A stretch of DNA of 64,000 nucleotides from an uncultured bacterium (GCA_905215645.1 CAJMQS010000001.1:124001-188000), one strand, 5' to 3'. Positions 38,463 to 47,319 are shown, counted from the stretch's first letter. Numbers and translations are program-made. Notes: generated from the sequence alone by a model not told the origin.

Positions 38463-41071
38463 AAGTTCCGACCTCCCTCCCGTTTGGCTTCTTCCTGGAG
38501 TTTGTACAGGGTATTCAGGGCTTCCAAGGGTGTCATGGTCATCACATCCAGATTCCGCAGGGTATCCCCGATCACATCTGCAAACAGGCTGGGCTCCAGG
38601 GCTTCCTCTTTGGGGCTGGCCGGCTTTTGAGGCGCCAGCACTGCCGTTTTCCCATGGCTGCCCTGGTCGGTGTATTCTTCCAGCAGTTCATCGGCCCGTT
38701 TCACCACTTTTTCCGGCAGGCCGGCCAGCCGAGCCACATGGATCCCATAGCTCTTGTCGGTGCCTCCCGGGACGATCCGCCGGAGGAAGACCACTTCCCG
38801 GCCTTTTTCTTTGACTGCCACAGAATAGTTCTTGACCCCCGGATCCAGCTGTTCCAGTTCGATCAGCTCGTGGTAATGGGTGGCGAACAGGGTCTTGGCT
38901 TTGATCTTGTCGTTGATGTATTCCACCACCGCCCGGGCAATGCTCATGCCGTCATAGGTGCTGGTGCCCCTGCCTACTTCATCCAGGATGATCAGGCTGC
39001 GGCTGGTGGCGTATTTCAGGATGTTGGCCACTTCGTTCATTTCCACCATGAAGGTGCTCTGGCCGGTGGCCAAATCATCGCTGGCCCCTACCCGGGTGAA
39101 GATCCGGTCCACCGGACAAATATCCGCTTCCCGGGCCGGGATGAAGCTGCCCATCTGGGTCATCAGGGTCAAAAGGGCCACCTGGCGCATATAGGTGGAT
39201 TTCCCGGCCATATTGGGCCCTGTCAGGATGATCAGCCGTTCATCGGTGTTGTTCAAATGCACATCGTTGGGCACGAAGAGTTCCCGTTCCAGCAGCTTCT
39301 CCACCACCGGATGCCGGCCGTCCTTGATGATGATCTCCTGCCGGTCATTGAGCTGGGGGCATACATAGTTCCCCTTGAAGGCCGCCATGGCCAGGGAATA
39401 GAGCACATCCAGCACTCCCAGGGCCCGGGCGGTTTCCTGGACCTCCACCAGATGCCGGCGGATATCCTGGCGGATGCCGTCGAACAGGTAGTATTCCAGC
39501 TGCTGGATCTTTTCCTTGGCGCTGAGGATCTTGTTCTCGAAATCCTTCAGTTCCGGCACGATATACCGTTCCCCGTTGACCAGGGTCTGCTTCCGGATGA
39601 AGGTATCCGGCACTTGGGAAATCTGTCCTTTGGACACTTCGATGTAGTAGCCGAAGACTTTGTTATAGCCCACCTTCAGGTTCTTGATGCCGGTCTGGTC
39701 CTTGATCTTCTGTTCGAAATGCAGCATCCACTGGTTGTTGTTTTCCGCAATGTCGTGGACTTCATCCAGCTCGGCATTGAAGCCCCGGCGGATCATGCCC
39801 CCTTCCCGGACGGTGAAGGGCGGATCATCCACGATCCCCCGTTCCAATTCGTCCAGGATGTCCTCATGGAGGCTGATCCGGCCGTCCAGGGTATGGAGCA
39901 GTCCTTCCGAAATCCCGGAAAGCAGCCGCTTCACCTGGGGCAGGGCCCGGAGGGCGGTCCGCAGAGCGGCCAAGTCACGGGCATTGGCGGACCCCACTTC
40001 GATCCGGGAAAGGATCCGTTCCAAGTCGGTGATCTCTCCCAGTGCATCCCCCAGGTCCGTACGGAACCGGGCCTGGTCCACCATGCAGCCGATGGCCTGC
40101 TGGCGGAGGCGGATCCGGGCGGTATCCAAGAGCGGCCCTTCCACCCACTGGCGGAGCTGCCGGGCCCCCATGGCCGTCCGGGTGTAATCCAGCACTTCCA
40201 GAAGGGTCCCGTGCCGGGTGCCGTCCTTCATGTTCTTCACCAGTTCCAGGTTCCGGATGGCAGTGGCGTCCAGGTTCATCACCGCATCAGTGGTGATCTC
40301 CCGGAGACGGTTGATCTGGGCCAGGTCGCTCTTGACATTTTCATGGATGTATTGGAGCATATGCTCCACCGTCCCATGGACCAGGGGCTCTTGGGCCGCC
40401 GGATGTTCCTGGCCGAAATGCTGGCTGAAATAATCCAGACCTGGTGCCGGGTCATAATGGTTCAGCATACAGTCCGGCAGTTTCTGGTTCACCTTGTCCA
40501 GCAGTTCTCCGAAATTTTCATTGGATTCTGTCAGTATCAGTTCTGCGGGCTGCAGCCGGTACAGCTGATCCAGCACCGCTTCTTCCCGGTCCTTGCCCCG
40601 GGCCAGGTACCAGGCACATTCTCCGGTGGATACATCGGCGAAAGCCAGGCAGAGCCCCTTGCCATCCTGTTCCAGGCAGGCCAGGTACTGGTTGTGGCTC
40701 TCTTCCAACACCGCATCGCTGAGCACCGTCCCCGGGGTCAGGATCTTGGTCACTTCCCGCTTCACGATGCCCACGGCCTTTTTCGGGTCTTCCATCTGGT
40801 CGCAGATGGCGATCTTATAGCCTTTTTTGATCAATTTGGCCAGATAGCCATCCACCGAATGGAAGGGCACCCCGCACATGGGCATGGTACTGGAAACCCC
40901 CGCCTTCCCCCCTGCCCGTTTGGTCAAGGTCAGGTTCAGTTCCCGGGAAGCCGTGATGGCATCTTCATTGAACAGCTCATAGAAATCTCCCAGGCGGAAG
41001 AAGAGCAGTTCATTCTTATGTTGTTCCTTGATTTCCAGATACTGCTGCAGCATCGGAGTCAATGTAGTCAT
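38459..41071 (-). CDS. mutS: DNA mismatch repair protein MutS
   Basis: An 870-residue mismatch sensor. The mismatch-reading F-x-E motif is in RLGDFYELF near residue 28. The connector and lever domains follow, then the ATPase: GPNMAGKSTYMRQVAL (Walker A, near 617), DEVGRGTSTYDGMS (Walker B) and TLFATHYHEL. The helix-turn-helix dimerisation part and a short C-terminal tail are present. ATGA overlaps with miaB and mutL indicate coupled translation. Confidence 0.98.
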   Translation of the reverse strand: MTTLTPMLQQYLEIKEQHKNELLFFRLGDFYELFNEDAITASRELNLTLTKRAGGKAGVSSTMPMCGVPFHSVDGYLAKLIKKGYKIAICDQMEDPKKAVGIVKREVTKILTPGTVLSDAVLEESHNQYLACLEQDGKGLCLAFADVSTGECAWYLARGKDREEAVLDQLYRLQPAELILTESNENFGELLDKVNQKLPDCMLNHYDPAPGLDYFSQHFGQEHPAAQEPLVHGTVEHMLQYIHENVKSDLAQINRLREITTDAVMNLDATAIRNLELVKNMKDGTRHGTLLEVLDYTRTAMGARQLRQWVEGPLLDTARIRLRQQAIGCMVDQARFRTDLGDALGEITDLERILSRIEVGSANARDLAALRTALRALPQVKRLLSGISEGLLHTLDGRISLHEDILDELERGIVDDPPFTVREGGMIRRGFNAELDEVHDIAENNNQWMLHFEQKIKDQTGIKNLKVGYNKVFGYYIEVSKGQISQVPDTFIRKQTLVNGERYIVPELKDFENKILSAKEKIQQLEYYLFDGIRQDIRRHLVEVQETARALGVLDVLYSLAMAAFKGNYVCPQLNDRQEIIIKDGRHPVVEKLLERELFVPNDVHLNNTDERLIILTGPNMAGKSTYMRQVALLTLMTQMGSFIPAREADICPVDRIFTRVGASDDLATGQSTFMVEMNEVANILKYATSRSLIILDEVGRGTSTYDGMSIARAVVEYINDKIKAKTLFATHYHELIELEQLDPGVKNYSVAVKEKGREVVFLRRIVPGGTDKSYGIHVARLAGLPEKVVKRADELLEEYTDQGSHGKTAVLAPQKPASPKEEALEPSLFADVIGDTLRNLDVMTMTPLEALNTLYKLQEEAKREGGRNL

Positions 41072-42396
41072 AAAGCAGCCCGTCCTTTGAGCAGCCAGGT
41101 CTGGGCGGTTTCAATGGCTACCGGGACGATGTCCCCCGGATTGAAGATCCTCTCGCCCACAGGCCAGAGCACCAGCTTGTTGCCGTCGGTCCGGCCGCTC
41201 CACATTTTTTTGTTGTTATGGCTGAGGCCCTCCACCATCACAGGCAGCGTCCGCCCCACCAGTTTCTGGTTGTGTTTCAGGCTGTGCCGGTTCTGGAGCT
41301 CCATGAGCCGGTTCAGCCGGTCTTTCTTTACTGCTTCCGGGACTTGGTCTTCCATGGCCGCAGCCGGAGTCCCGGACCGTTTGGAATAGATGAAGGTATA
41401 GGCCGCATCGTAGCTGACTTCCTCGAAAAGGCTCAAGGTCTCCTGGAAGTCTGCTTCCGTCTCCCCTGGGAAGCCCACGATGATGTCCGTGGTGAGGACC
41501 GCCTCCGGCACATACCGCCGGATGGTATCCACCAGCTGGAGATAAGTCTCCCGGGTATAGCCCCGGTTCATGGCCTGCATGATCCGGGTGCTGCCGCTTT
41601 GGACGGGGATGTGGAAATGCTTGCACACATGCTTGCTTTCCGCCACGGTGCGGATCAGTTCCTCGCTCATGTCCCGGGGATGGCTGGTCATATACCGGAC
41701 CCGTTCCACCCCAGGGATGGCATCCACCCGGCGCAAAAGGGCGGCAAAGGCATCCTTCTCTCCCCGGTCCTTCCCATAAGAATTCACATTCTGTCCCAAG
41801 AGGGTGAATTCCCGGTAGCCCAGTTCCACCGCCTTCCGGATCTCTTCACAGATGGCCTCGGCGCTGCGGCTCCGTTCCCGTCCCCGGACATAGGGCACGA
41901 TACAGTAGGTGCAGAAGTTGTTGCAGCCATACATGATGGGCACCCAGGCCGCATAGCTGCTCTTCCGTACGAAATGGCCCTCGAATTCCCGGGGCATGAC
42001 GGTCAGGTCGTTGTACATGCCGGCCTTTCGCTGGGTCTGGTGCAGATAAGCCTGGAGGATGGCGCTGAAATTGTTCACATGAGCCGTACCAATGAACAGG
42101 TCCACCTGAGGATACTTCTTCAGGAAGTCTTCCCCGTCTTTCTGGGCCATGCAGCCGGTGACACAGAGGACTTTGGAAGGATCTTCCCGCTTGATCTGCT
42201 TCATCTCCCCGATTTTGCCCAGGATCTTCTTTTCCGCGCTTTCCCGGACGCAGCAGGTATTGATCAGGATCACGTCTGCATGGTGATAGTCTTCGGTATA
42301 ATGGTAGCCCAGGTCGGACAGCTGCCCGGCATAATGTTCTGAATCACTTTCATTCATCTGACAGCCGTAATTCAGAATGGTGTAACTCTTGGTCAT
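41068..42396 (-). CDS. miaB: tRNA-2-methylthio-N6-dimethylallyladenosine synthase
   Basis: A 442-residue radical SAM methylthiotransferase. The N-terminal UPF0004 domain has GCQMNESDSEHYAG and the cysteines of TCCVRESAEKK and VTGCMAQ for the auxiliary 4Fe-4S cluster. The radical SAM motif is YGCNNFCTYCIVPYVRG (C-x3-C-x2-C). A TRAM domain ends the protein (LVGRTLPVMVEG). It acts on the i6A37 made by MiaA, encoded in the same operon. First gene of the unit; AAGGGAAAC upstream. Confidence 0.97.
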   Translation of the reverse strand: MTKSYTILNYGCQMNESDSEHYAGQLSDLGYHYTEDYHHADVILINTCCVRESAEKKILGKIGEMKQIKREDPSKVLCVTGCMAQKDGEDFLKKYPQVDLFIGTAHVNNFSAILQAYLHQTQRKAGMYNDLTVMPREFEGHFVRKSSYAAWVPIMYGCNNFCTYCIVPYVRGRERSRSAEAICEEIRKAVELGYREFTLLGQNVNSYGKDRGEKDAFAALLRRVDAIPGVERVRYMTSHPRDMSEELIRTVAESKHVCKHFHIPVQSGSTRIMQAMNRGYTRETYLQLVDTIRRYVPEAVLTTDIIVGFPGETEADFQETLSLFEEVSYDAAYTFIYSKRSGTPAAAMEDQVPEAVKKDRLNRLMELQNRHSLKHNQKLVGRTLPVMVEGLSHNNKKMWSGRTDGNKLVLWPVGERIFNPGDIVPVAIETAQTWLLKGRAAL

Positions 42397-42460
42397 TGGT
42401 TCTCTGTTTCCCTTCTATCCTAATATTTAAGCAAATAACAGTGAAAAGTCTCAATACTTC

Positions 42461-42466
42461 ATTATA
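42461..42466 (-). promoter_or_regulatory. -10 element of the miaB-htpX operon
   Basis: TATAAT on the minus strand about 65 bp before miaB; the -35 region is poor (T-run only). It overlaps the end of the rnhA terminator region. Confidence 0.45.
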
Positions 42467-42479
42467 CGCTAGAAATGAC

Positions 42480-42526
42480 AAAAAAGAAAGAGGTGGTTGA
42501 CGCTGCCCCCTGCGCCCCCACCTGCT
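42480..42526 (-). terminator. Terminator after rnhA
   Basis: Minus-strand AGGTGG/CCACCT stem with a 21-base loop, followed by TTTCTTTTTT, directly after the rnhA stop. Confidence 0.5.
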
Positions 42527-42533
42527 CTCTCTG

Positions 42534-43217
42534 CTATTTAGCTTTCTCAGCTTCCTGCCGGGCCAGTTCATCGCACCGTTCGTTCAAGGCGATCCCCACA
42601 TGGCCCCGTACCCAGTGGAAGGTGACCTTCCGGCTGCCGTAGAGCCGGTCCAGTTCCACCCACAGTTCCCGGTTGAGCACCGGCGTCCCGTCCGCCTTTT
42701 TCCAGCCTCTCCGCTTCCAGCCGGCCACCCACCGGGTGATCCCGTTCTGCAGGTACTGGCTGTCGGTGAAGAGGGCCACCCGGCTGCCTTCCGGAGCAAA
42801 GGACAGGGCCTCGATGGCAGCGGTCAACTCCATCCGGTTGTTGGTGGTGGAAGGGTCCCCGCCGAAGCGTTCCGTCACTTCCCTGGTGGCCGTCTTTTCC
42901 GCCACAAAGGCCCAGCCTCCCGGTCCATTGGGGTTCCGCAGACAGGACCCGTCGGTATAGATCACATACTCTTCCCCTTCCAGGGCAGGCGGCTCCCCGG
43001 CTGCGCCATTTCCTGCCGGGTGCCTGGGCGAAGGTGCCGGAGAAGGATTCCCTGCCCCCTCCTCTCCCCGGAGCCAGGCTTCCGCCTCCTCCCGGCTGGT
43101 GAATCCTTTGAAACGGGCTCCTGGGAATCCGGTCACCTGTTCCTGGCATTCTGCCCAGGTGCTGAACAGTCCCGTATTCCGTCCCTTGCGTACTGCGTAA
43201 ATCTTTTTGGCTGCCAT
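42534..43217 (-). CDS. rnhA: Ribonuclease HI with N-terminal hybrid-binding domain
   Basis: A 227-residue protein with eukaryote-like architecture. Residues 1-50 are the viroplasmin/HBD domain (YAVRKGRNTGLFSTW, then VTGFPGARFKGFTSREEAEAW) that binds RNA-DNA hybrids. A proline/alanine-rich linker follows, then the catalytic domain from about 82: YTDGSCLRNPNGPGGW, NNRMELTAAIEAL, LFTDSQYLQNGI and NERCDELARQEA supply the DEDD residues. It removes RNA from RNA-DNA hybrids and R-loops. AAGGAG precedes the ATG. Confidence 0.95.
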   Translation of the reverse strand: MAAKKIYAVRKGRNTGLFSTWAECQEQVTGFPGARFKGFTSREEAEAWLRGEEGAGNPSPAPSPRHPAGNGAAGEPPALEGEEYVIYTDGSCLRNPNGPGGWAFVAEKTATREVTERFGGDPSTTNNRMELTAAIEALSFAPEGSRVALFTDSQYLQNGITRWVAGWKRRGWKKADGTPVLNRELWVELDRLYGSRKVTFHWVRGHVGIALNERCDELARQEAEKAK

Positions 43218-43319
43218 TTTCCTGCTCCTTCTGTATCCATGATTTTTCTTTCCTTATATATTGTAGCACAGCAAAAGCAGGACCGTACAGGTGTTTCCCC
43301 CAAAGAACAGGCAGAGATA

Positions 43320-43328
43320 TGATATAAT
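43320..43328 (+). promoter_or_regulatory. Extended -10 promoter of crcB-rluA
   Basis: TGATATAAT matches the extended -10 TGNTATAAT; no good -35. The leader is only about 27 nt, leaving no room for a fluoride riboswitch. Confidence 0.6.
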
Positions 43329-43361
43329 ACTCCCTAGTTGGAGGGAAAGGAGATTTTTTCT

Positions 43362-43721
43362 ATGACAGAATGTTTGATTGTGGGAGTGGGAGGGTTCATC
43401 GGGTCCGTCTGCCGATACCTGATCGGGCTGGTCCCCCTGGAACACAGCAGCGGGTTCCCTCTCAAGACCTTTTTCATCAATATCATCGGTGCCTTCCTGA
43501 TTGGCCTGGTGGCCGCCCTGGCCGCCCGGAACAGCCTCCATCCCCGGCTGGCCCTGTTCCTGAAGGTGGGGATTTGCGGCGGGTTCACCACCTTTTCCTC
43601 CTTTGCCTTGGAAAGCCAGCAGCTGGTGGGCAAAGGAGCCCCGGTGGCCGCCGCCCTGTACATGGTCCTGAGCCTCTTCTTCGGAGTCCTGGCAGCGATC
43701 CTGGGCCAGAAGGTGATCTGA
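43362..43721 (+). CDS. crcB: Fluoride exporter CrcB/Fluc
   Basis: A 119-residue, four-helix membrane protein that forms a dual-topology dimeric fluoride channel. Signature elements: VGGFIGSVCRYLIG, KTFFINIIGAFLIGL (pore asparagine) and GICGGFTTFSSFALE with the phenylalanine box and sodium-binding GG-TT loop. ATG 43362 has AAAGGAG upstream; an in-frame ATG eight codons earlier lacks one. Only one crcB is seen, so a homodimer is expected. The stop overlaps the rluA start. Confidence 0.96.
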   Translation: MTECLIVGVGGFIGSVCRYLIGLVPLEHSSGFPLKTFFINIIGAFLIGLVAALAARNSLHPRLALFLKVGICGGFTTFSSFALESQQLVGKGAPVAAALYMVLSLFFGVLAAILGQKVI

Positions 43722-44617
43722 TGGAACTCCAGCTGCCCTTTACAGAACAGCCCCAGCGGCTGAAGACCTTTCTCCAGAGCCGGGGCCTTTCGGGGACCTA
43801 CTGGAAGAAGCTGAAAGCTGCCGGTGCCCTCCAAGTGAATGGAGCAGCCATCCAGCGGGACCTGCTGCTCCAGCCGGGGGACCGGATCCACTGGGATTTC
43901 CTGCCGGAAGCCTGTACCCTGGAACCGGAAAATGTACTGCCCGCCATCCTGGCTGAAACGGAACTCTACCTGGCCGTGGATAAGCCGGCGGGCCTTGTGA
44001 CCCATAATGCAGGAAAAGAACGGACCCCGGCCCTGAGCCGGCAGGTGGCCTGGTATTTCCAGCAGCAGAGGATCCCCAGCGCCGTCCATCCTGTTTCCCG
44101 GCTGGACCGGGAAACTTCCGGAGTGGTCCTTTTCGCCAAGAACGCCTGCCTCCACCATATGCTGGCCCAGGGGAAGCTGGAAAAGACTTATCTGGGGATC
44201 ACCCTGGGCTGCTGGGCGGAAAAAGCGGGGCTCCTGGATGGACCCATCGGCCGCCGGCCCGGTTCCATCGTGGAACGGCAGGTTTCCCCGGAAGGTCTCC
44301 CGGCCAGGACCCGGTACCGGGTCCTGGCTGAACGGGAAGGCCTTTCCCTGGTCCGGTTCCAGCTGGAGACCGGGCGGACCCATCAGATCCGGGTCCACGC
44401 AGCAGCCGCCGGCCATCCCTTGCTGGGGGACACCCTCTACGGCTCTCCCGGCGCCCCGGGACGTCACTATCTCCATGCCTGGAAGATCCGCTTCCGGGAG
44501 CCATTTACGGAACGGACCGCAGAGATCACTGCACCCGTCCCCCGGGATTTCCAAGCGGCCTGGGGCGGCCTCCTCAACATTCTCGCCAGGATTCCCCCAT
44601 GTTGGGATGAGATATGA
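43721..44617 (+). CDS. RluA-family pseudouridine synthase
   Basis: A 298-residue enzyme converting uridine to pseudouridine in rRNA or tRNA. Residues 1-70 are an S4-like RNA-binding domain (RLKTFLQSRGLSGTYWKKL, ALQVNG). The catalytic aspartate is in HPVSRLDRETSGVVLFAK, and LEKTYLGI and LETGRTHQIRVHAAA follow, as in RluC/D and YhcT/YjbO-type members. The target position is unknown. ATG shares its A with the crcB TGA, so translation is coupled. Confidence 0.92.
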   Translation: MELQLPFTEQPQRLKTFLQSRGLSGTYWKKLKAAGALQVNGAAIQRDLLLQPGDRIHWDFLPEACTLEPENVLPAILAETELYLAVDKPAGLVTHNAGKERTPALSRQVAWYFQQQRIPSAVHPVSRLDRETSGVVLFAKNACLHHMLAQGKLEKTYLGITLGCWAEKAGLLDGPIGRRPGSIVERQVSPEGLPARTRYRVLAEREGLSLVRFQLETGRTHQIRVHAAAAGHPLLGDTLYGSPGAPGRHYLHAWKIRFREPFTERTAEITAPVPRDFQAAWGGLLNILARIPPCWDEI

Positions 44618-44623
44618 TATAAT
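44615..44623 (+). promoter_or_regulatory. Extended -10 promoter of fba
   Basis: TGATATAAT again, with the same preceding bases as at crcB (GATATGATATAAT). It overlaps the end of the rluA gene; the -35 is weak. Confidence 0.55.
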
Positions 44624-44655
44624 GAAGCGTAAGAGAAATTCAAGGAGGTTTCAAC

Positions 44656-45585
44656 ATGCCATTTGTAACCACTAAAGAAATGTTCAAGAAAGCCTACGAA
44701 GGCCATTATGCCGTTGGTGCCTTCAACGTCAACAATATGGAGATCGTTCAAGGGATCGTGGAAGCTGCCAAGGAAGAACAGTCTCCCCTGATCCTGCAGG
44801 TTTCTGCTGGGGCCCGGAAGTATGCCAAGCACAACTACCTGCTCCACCTGGTGGAAGCGGCCATGGAAGATACGGGCCTGCCCATCGCCCTGCATCTGGA
44901 CCACGGTGCCGATTTCGACATCTGCAAGGCCTGTGTGGACGGCGGCTTCACCTCTGTGATGATCGACGGTTCCAAATATCCTTTTGAAGAAAACATCGAA
45001 CTGACCAAACGGGTGGTGGACTATGCCCACAACAAGGGTGTGGTGGTCGAAGCCGAACTGGGCAAACTGGCCGGCGTGGAAGATGCGGTGAAAGTGAACA
45101 CCAAAGACGCCACCTATACGGATCCGGACCAGGCTGTGGAATTCGTGGAACGGACCGGGGTAGATTCCCTGGCCATCGCCATCGGGACCAGCCACGGGGC
45201 CTACAAATTCAAAGGCAAACCGGAACTGGATTTCCCCCGTCTGGAAAAGATCACCAATATGCTCCCCGGCTTCCCGCTGGTGCTCCATGGAGCTTCCACG
45301 GTCATCCCGGAATTCGTGGAGGAATGCAATAAATACGGTGGCAAACTGGCCGGCGCCCAGGGCTGCCCGGAAGACATGCTGAAGAAAGCTGGCACCTTCG
45401 GGGTCTGCAAGATCAACATCGATACGGATCTGCGGCTGGCCATGACCGCTTCCATCCGGAAGTACCTGTACGAACATCCGGAAGATTTCGATCCCCGTTC
45501 CTATCTGGGCAAAGGCCGGGAAGCCATCAAACAGATGGTAGCCCACAAGATGCGGGATGTACTGAATTCCTCCCATCGGCTGTAA
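44656..45585 (+). CDS. fba: Class II fructose-bisphosphate aldolase
   Basis: A 309-residue zinc aldolase cleaving fructose 1,6-bisphosphate to triose phosphates. LHLDHGADFDICKACVDGG carries the catalytic aspartate and first zinc histidine; VEAELGKLAGVED, AIGTSHGAYKFKG and LVLHGASTVIPE bring the other zinc histidines and phosphate-binding loop; CKINIDTDLRLA ends the core. The perfect AAGGAGG indicates high expression. Single gene with its own promoter and terminator. Confidence 0.97.
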   Translation: MPFVTTKEMFKKAYEGHYAVGAFNVNNMEIVQGIVEAAKEEQSPLILQVSAGARKYAKHNYLLHLVEAAMEDTGLPIALHLDHGADFDICKACVDGGFTSVMIDGSKYPFEENIELTKRVVDYAHNKGVVVEAELGKLAGVEDAVKVNTKDATYTDPDQAVEFVERTGVDSLAIAIGTSHGAYKFKGKPELDFPRLEKITNMLPGFPLVLHGASTVIPEFVEECNKYGGKLAGAQGCPEDMLKKAGTFGVCKINIDTDLRLAMTASIRKYLYEHPEDFDPRSYLGKGREAIKQMVAHKMRDVLNSSHRL

Positions 45586-45592
45586 AACAAGA

Positions 45593-45632
45593 AAAAAGAA
45601 CTGCCTCCCTTATTGGGCGGCAGTTCTTTTTA
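45593..45632. terminator. Bidirectional terminator between fba and the TetR gene
   Basis: Arms AAAAAGAACTGCC and GGCAGTTCTTTTT form a 13-bp stem with U-runs on both strands; it serves fba (plus) and lies over the end of the convergent TetR gene. Confidence 0.85.
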
Positions 45633-46293
45633 TATGGCCGTATAGGAAGCGGTCGATCATCCCTTTGACCGATTCTTCCATATTATCTATATTCAATGCT
45701 CCCTGGTTGCTCAGCATGAAGATGCTGAAGTAGAAATTCTGGGTCATCAGGGGCAGATCGTAAATGGGCTGGATGAAGGAATCGTCCATGGCTTCCTGGA
45801 AGATTTCCCGGAGGATGACGATTTCCGAACGGATCAGTTCCGCATACCGGCGTTTCACCGCAATGTCCTTTTCCGCCGGTTTCTTCCCCCACCGGACTTC
45901 CAGCTTCCAGTCCTGCTTTTCCTCATCCCAGATCAGCCGCCAGCCGGCCTGTTCGTTCAGCAGTTCAAAAAGGATGACGGCCCACAGGGTCTCGTTCTTG
46001 TGGAGGAACCGCAAAAAGGTAAAGACATAGGCTTGGAACTGCTCTGCAAAATGCTGGCTGCCCTTGACCGCCTGCTGCAGGTCTTTCACCAGTTTCCGAT
46101 TCTTGGCTTCCACCAAGGTATAGAAGAGATTTTCCTTGTTCTGGTAATATTTGTAGACCGTCCCCTTGCCCGTATCTGCGATCTGGATGATTTCATCCAG
46201 GGTCGCCTGGGAATAGCCTTTATGAGAGAATACTTTTTCCGCGGCTTTCAGGATTCTTTTTTCCTTGGAAAGAGAAGAATTGATTTTCATCAT
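45610..46293 (-). CDS. TetR/AcrR-family transcriptional regulator
   Basis: About 227 residues. The N-terminal helix-turn-helix is canonical: ILKAAEKVFSHKGYSQATLDEI, then IADTGKGTVYKYYQNKENLFY. The rest is an all-helical ligand-binding/dimerisation domain (for example FLRFLHKNETLWAVILFEL). GGAGGA before an ATG doublet at 46293/46290 suggests starting there rather than at 46317. The ligand and targets are unknown; the rubrerythrin gene is upstream on the same strand but ends in a terminator. Confidence 0.88.
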   Translation of the reverse strand: MMKINSSLSKEKRILKAAEKVFSHKGYSQATLDEIIQIADTGKGTVYKYYQNKENLFYTLVEAKNRKLVKDLQQAVKGSQHFAEQFQAYVFTFLRFLHKNETLWAVILFELLNEQAGWRLIWDEEKQDWKLEVRWGKKPAEKDIAVKRRYAELIRSEIVILREIFQEAMDDSFIQPIYDLPLMTQNFYFSIFMLSNQGALNIDNMEESVKGMIDRFLYGHIKRTAAQ

Positions 46294-46460
46294 ACCTGCC
46301 TGTTCCTCCAAATTCATACTGTCTTGTCATATATTATATCATCTTTTCGCCATAATTTACTTCATTTTTCACAAAATTCCTGGTTCCTGTAAAAGAATCG
46401 AGTATATCGTTCAGCAATAGAGTACCATAATTTACAAAAATCAGCAAACTGGCAGTATGA

Positions 46461-46495
46461 AAAAGGGGCTGTTGCCCATGCAACAGCCCCTTTTT
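46461..46495. terminator. Terminator after the rubrerythrin gene
   Basis: GGGGCTGTTGC and GCAACAGCCCC form a perfect 11-bp stem with a four-base loop, flanked by A-run and T-run, so active in both directions. Confidence 0.9.
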
Positions 46496-46502
46496 AAAGG
46501 AA

Positions 46503-47051
46503 TCATTTTGCAAAATACCGAGCCAGCAGTCCGTCAAATACACGGCCGTGACGGGCTTCATCCTTGGCCATTTCATGGACGGTGTCATGGATGGCATCGT
46601 AGCCCAGCTGTTTGGCCAGGGTAGCGATTTCTTTCTTGCCAGCGCAGGCACCCTGTTCCGCAGCTGCCCGCATTTCCAGGTTCTTCTTGGTGCTGTCGGT
46701 GACTACTTCACCCAGCAGTTCCGCAAACTTGGCAGCGTGTTCAGCTTCTTCAAACGCGATCCGTTTGTAGGCTTCTGCCACTTCCGGATACCCTTCCCGG
46801 TCTGCTACACGGCTCATGGCCAGATACATCCCCACTTCGGAGCATTCGCCGGTGAAGTTCTGATGCAGGCCTTCCAGGACCCGGGCATCTACACCTTTGG
46901 CAACTCCGACCACATGTTCATCGGCGTATTCCTTGACGCCTTCCTTCAGTTCATCGAATTTATCTTTCGGAGCACCGCATTGAGGGCATTTTTCCGGAGC
47001 TTCTTCTCCTTCATACACATAACCGCACACTCTGCAAATGAACTTTTTCAT
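46503..47051 (-). CDS. Reverse rubrerythrin
   Basis: A 182-residue peroxide-scavenging protein. An N-terminal rubredoxin domain (cysteines 6, 9, 22, 25: ICRVCGY and KCPQCGA) comes before the four-helix diiron domain, the reverse of classical rubrerythrin. Diiron ligands lie in FTGECSEVG, EEAEHAAKFAE, EMRAAAEQG and KDEARHGRVF (ExxH-type pairs). Such proteins reduce hydrogen peroxide in anaerobes. The operator-like palindrome upstream suggests control by a PerR/Fur-type or other oxidative-stress regulator. Confidence 0.92.
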   Translation of the reverse strand: MKKFICRVCGYVYEGEEAPEKCPQCGAPKDKFDELKEGVKEYADEHVVGVAKGVDARVLEGLHQNFTGECSEVGMYLAMSRVADREGYPEVAEAYKRIAFEEAEHAAKFAELLGEVVTDSTKKNLEMRAAAEQGACAGKKEIATLAKQLGYDAIHDTVHEMAKDEARHGRVFDGLLARYFAK

Positions 47052-47106
47052 AAAAAAGCCTCCCCTTGTTGCTGGCCTTATCAGAATATTGTTCTGAAAA
47101 GGCTAC

Positions 47107-47129
47107 TTTTTAATAATGCTTATTAAAAA
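47107..47129. promoter_or_regulatory. 23-bp operator-like palindrome upstream of the rubrerythrin gene
   Basis: TTTTTAATAA and TTATTAAAAA are perfect 10-bp arms around a TGC centre. It lies about 16 bp downstream of the -10, where a repressor would block elongation. AT-rich symmetry resembles PerR/Fur-type boxes (TTATAATNATTATAA) without matching closely. Confidence 0.6.
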
Positions 47130-47144
47130 CTTCTTACTGTGTCC

Positions 47145-47172
47145 ATTATAGCAGTTTTTCCAGGAAAAGCAA
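47145..47172 (-). promoter_or_regulatory. Promoter of the rubrerythrin gene
   Basis: Minus strand TTGCTT, 16-bp spacer, TATAAT (47150-47145). Confidence 0.6.
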
Positions 47173-47205
47173 GAGATTTTTTCCAAAGAAATACAGACAG
47201 TTCTC

Positions 47206-47235
47206 TTTACAAGCTTCCAATCATTGTGATAAAAT
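47206..47235 (+). promoter_or_regulatory. Promoter of ddh
   Basis: TTTACA (47206-47211), 18-bp spacer, TAAAAT (47230-47235); leader of about 80 nt with no recognised riboswitch. Confidence 0.55.
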
Positions 47236-47319
47236 ATGGAACATATTCTTGGGTATTTTGTTCGTTATTTGCAGATTTTGTATATATATGAACGGATATA
47301 CCTGCTGAGGGGGAATTTG

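Noticed and set aside
43262..43361. Fluoride riboswitch upstream of crcB
   Set aside because: The predicted leader is about 27 nt and no aptamer motif is visible.
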